From positions 124,001-188,000 of the forward strand of contig NZ_BMBA01000001.1 of the NCBI RefSeq assembly GCF_017312485.1: DNA of 64,000 nucleotides, read 5' to 3'. Within the stretch, counting starts at the first letter, position 1. Each line of letters starts with the position of its first letter. This document shows positions 63,340-64,000 of the stretch, piece by piece. Origin of the DNA: Clostridium zeae (GTDB lineage Bacteria; Bacillota; Clostridia; Clostridiales; Clostridiaceae). The notes beneath the pieces were generated by a model. It had not been told where the DNA came from. It was given only the letters and a program-made list of their open reading frames with translations, and did not search any database. The position numbers were made by a program, and so were the translations under genes.

Positions 63340-64000
63340 CTACAAATTAACTGGGAACAATATATCCTTAACTGTTACTAAAAGCATCAACAGCATAAGT
63401 AGCGAAAATCCCACAAAGTTTAGTGCACCTACAACTTTATCTGGAACTTTCTTTCTTGTTATCAGTTCAAATAATAACATAATAATCCATCCTCCATCAA
63501 GTGCTGGAAATGGTAATAGATTAAATACTGCAAGCTGAACACTTAAATAAGCTGTAAACCATATTAAAGTTACTATACCACTTTTAGCTGCAGTTCCAGT
63601 CATTTTAACTATAGTTACTGGTCCACCAACATCAGTTTTTAGGTTAGCTTTTCCTGTAAAAATTGTCTTTAAAGCAGAAAATGTTTGCTTAACCCATGAA
63701 GCTGTTCCCTTGAAGCTATACTTAACACTTTGAACAACAGAAGGATTCTCAACAAAATCATTAGTTATACCTATCATTAAAATTCCATCACTATTTTTAG
63801 TTGGTACTATACTAAAATTTTTAGTTTCGCTTCCTCTTTTTAATTGCACGTCTACAGCATTACCCTTTGACATAGCTATCTCATATGTTAAATCATCTTT
63901 AGTAAGCACTGTTGAATTATTGACTTTAGTGATTTGGTCACCTTGCATTAATCCTGCTTTAGCTGCTGGAGAATCTTTTACAACATCCTTTACAACAGGT
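63340..64000 (-). CDS. rseP: site-2 protease RseP/RasP-like, C-terminal part (runs off the window)
   Basis: A partial gene: the frame continues to the window edge with coding sequence before the first internal Met (reading VVKDVVKDSPAAKAGLMQGD). The PDZ domain shows AGLMQGDQITKVN and ITKDDLTYEIAM-like strands. The C-terminal membrane region has FNLLPFPALDGG, the LDG metal-ligand motif, and two to three helices up to the end. RseP/RasP cleaves membrane-embedded anti-sigma factors and signal peptides. The N-terminal HExxH lies outside the window. ispG follows directly. Confidence 0.9.
   Translation of the reverse strand, partial: PVVKDVVKDSPAAKAGLMQGDQITKVNNSTVLTKDDLTYEIAMSKGNAVDVQLKRGSETKNFSIVPTKNSDGILMIGITNDFVENPSVVQSVKYSFKGTASWVKQTFSALKTIFTGKANLKTDVGGPVTIVKMTGTAAKSGIVTLIWFTAYLSVQLAVFNLLPFPALDGGWIIMLLFELITRKKVPDKVVGALNFVGFSLLMLLMLLVTVKDILFPVNL

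Noticed and set aside
1-64000. CRISPR array, rRNA or tRNA genes
   Set aside because: No regularly spaced repeats with unique spacers and no tRNA or rRNA-like sequence were seen on reading both strands; a scan with dedicated tools was not possible.

Overview
The window is low-GC, AT-rich DNA (roughly 30% G+C by eye) from a spore-forming Firmicute, most likely Clostridium sensu stricto or a close relative. The signs are the fused IspH/ribosomal S1 gene, SpoVS, a YlmC/YmxH sporulation protein, TepA, RNase Y, Gram-positive LexA boxes, and many TTG/GTG starts behind strong AGGAGG-type ribosome binding sites. No rRNA, tRNA, CRISPR array or intact prophage was found.

Layout. (1) 0-9.4 kb: mostly single genes. 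They encode a secreted peptidoglycan-binding protein, a HAD phosphatase, a small membrane protein, a CAP-domain lipoprotein, a PadR regulator, a Cys/Gly-rich peptide, an endonuclease-IV-like TIM barrel, an RNA pseudouridine synthase followed by a YtqB/MnmM-like methyltransferase, an RpiR regulator and an HI0933-type flavoprotein. (2) 9.5-13.3 kb: cmk, the ispH-rpsA fusion, a GNAT protein and an unannotated 56-codon gene on the minus strand. (3) 13.4-23.5 kb: a MocR-type aminotransferase, then miaB-mutS-mutL-miaA-hfq and a methionine gamma-lyase-like gene (tRNA modification, mismatch repair and RNA chaperone). (4) 23.6-31.1 kb: lexA, an acidic CxxCxxC protein, a tyrosine recombinase with a perfect palindrome upstream, purB, ptsH, an aspartate aminotransferase and a PHP phosphoesterase. 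(5) 31.1-36.3 kb: the accessory part, with a UPF0316 membrane protein behind an attenuator-like leader, an amidohydrolase, a GNAT protein, a decayed IS3 transposase, an XRE-membrane regulator and a probable decayed JetD (Wadjet) fragment. (6) 36.4-39.3 kb: a three-gene ABC importer for a thiamine precursor under a TPP riboswitch. (7) 39.6-64 kb, minus strand: a conserved housekeeping block. Read in transcription order it is rseP, ispG, the rimP-nusA-ylxR-ylxQ-infB-rbfA-nrnA-truB-ribF operon, rpsO, pnp, an M16 peptidase, ylmC, aspartate kinase, tepA, ftsK/spoIIIE, rimO, pgsA, recA, rny and spoVS.

How they work together. LexA and RecA are both present and both have good LexA boxes over their promoters, so the SOS switch is readable here. 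miaA and miaB together make ms2i6A37 in tRNA. The nusA-infB block couples transcription, initiation and ribosome maturation. The thiamine-precursor importer is shut off by TPP.

The least explained content is intergenic. At least four families of short dispersed repeats (here A, B, C and D) and a pair of MITE-like elements (E) sit in gaps, typically directly downstream of terminators. Families A and B form a B-A-B mosaic at 47.95-48.23 kb. Other unusual signals are the 15-bp perfect palindrome with a 6-bp centre upstream of the recombinase, and a terminator-like hairpin that contains the ribosome binding site of the 56-codon gene. All repeat and motif calls were made by eye, without searches.
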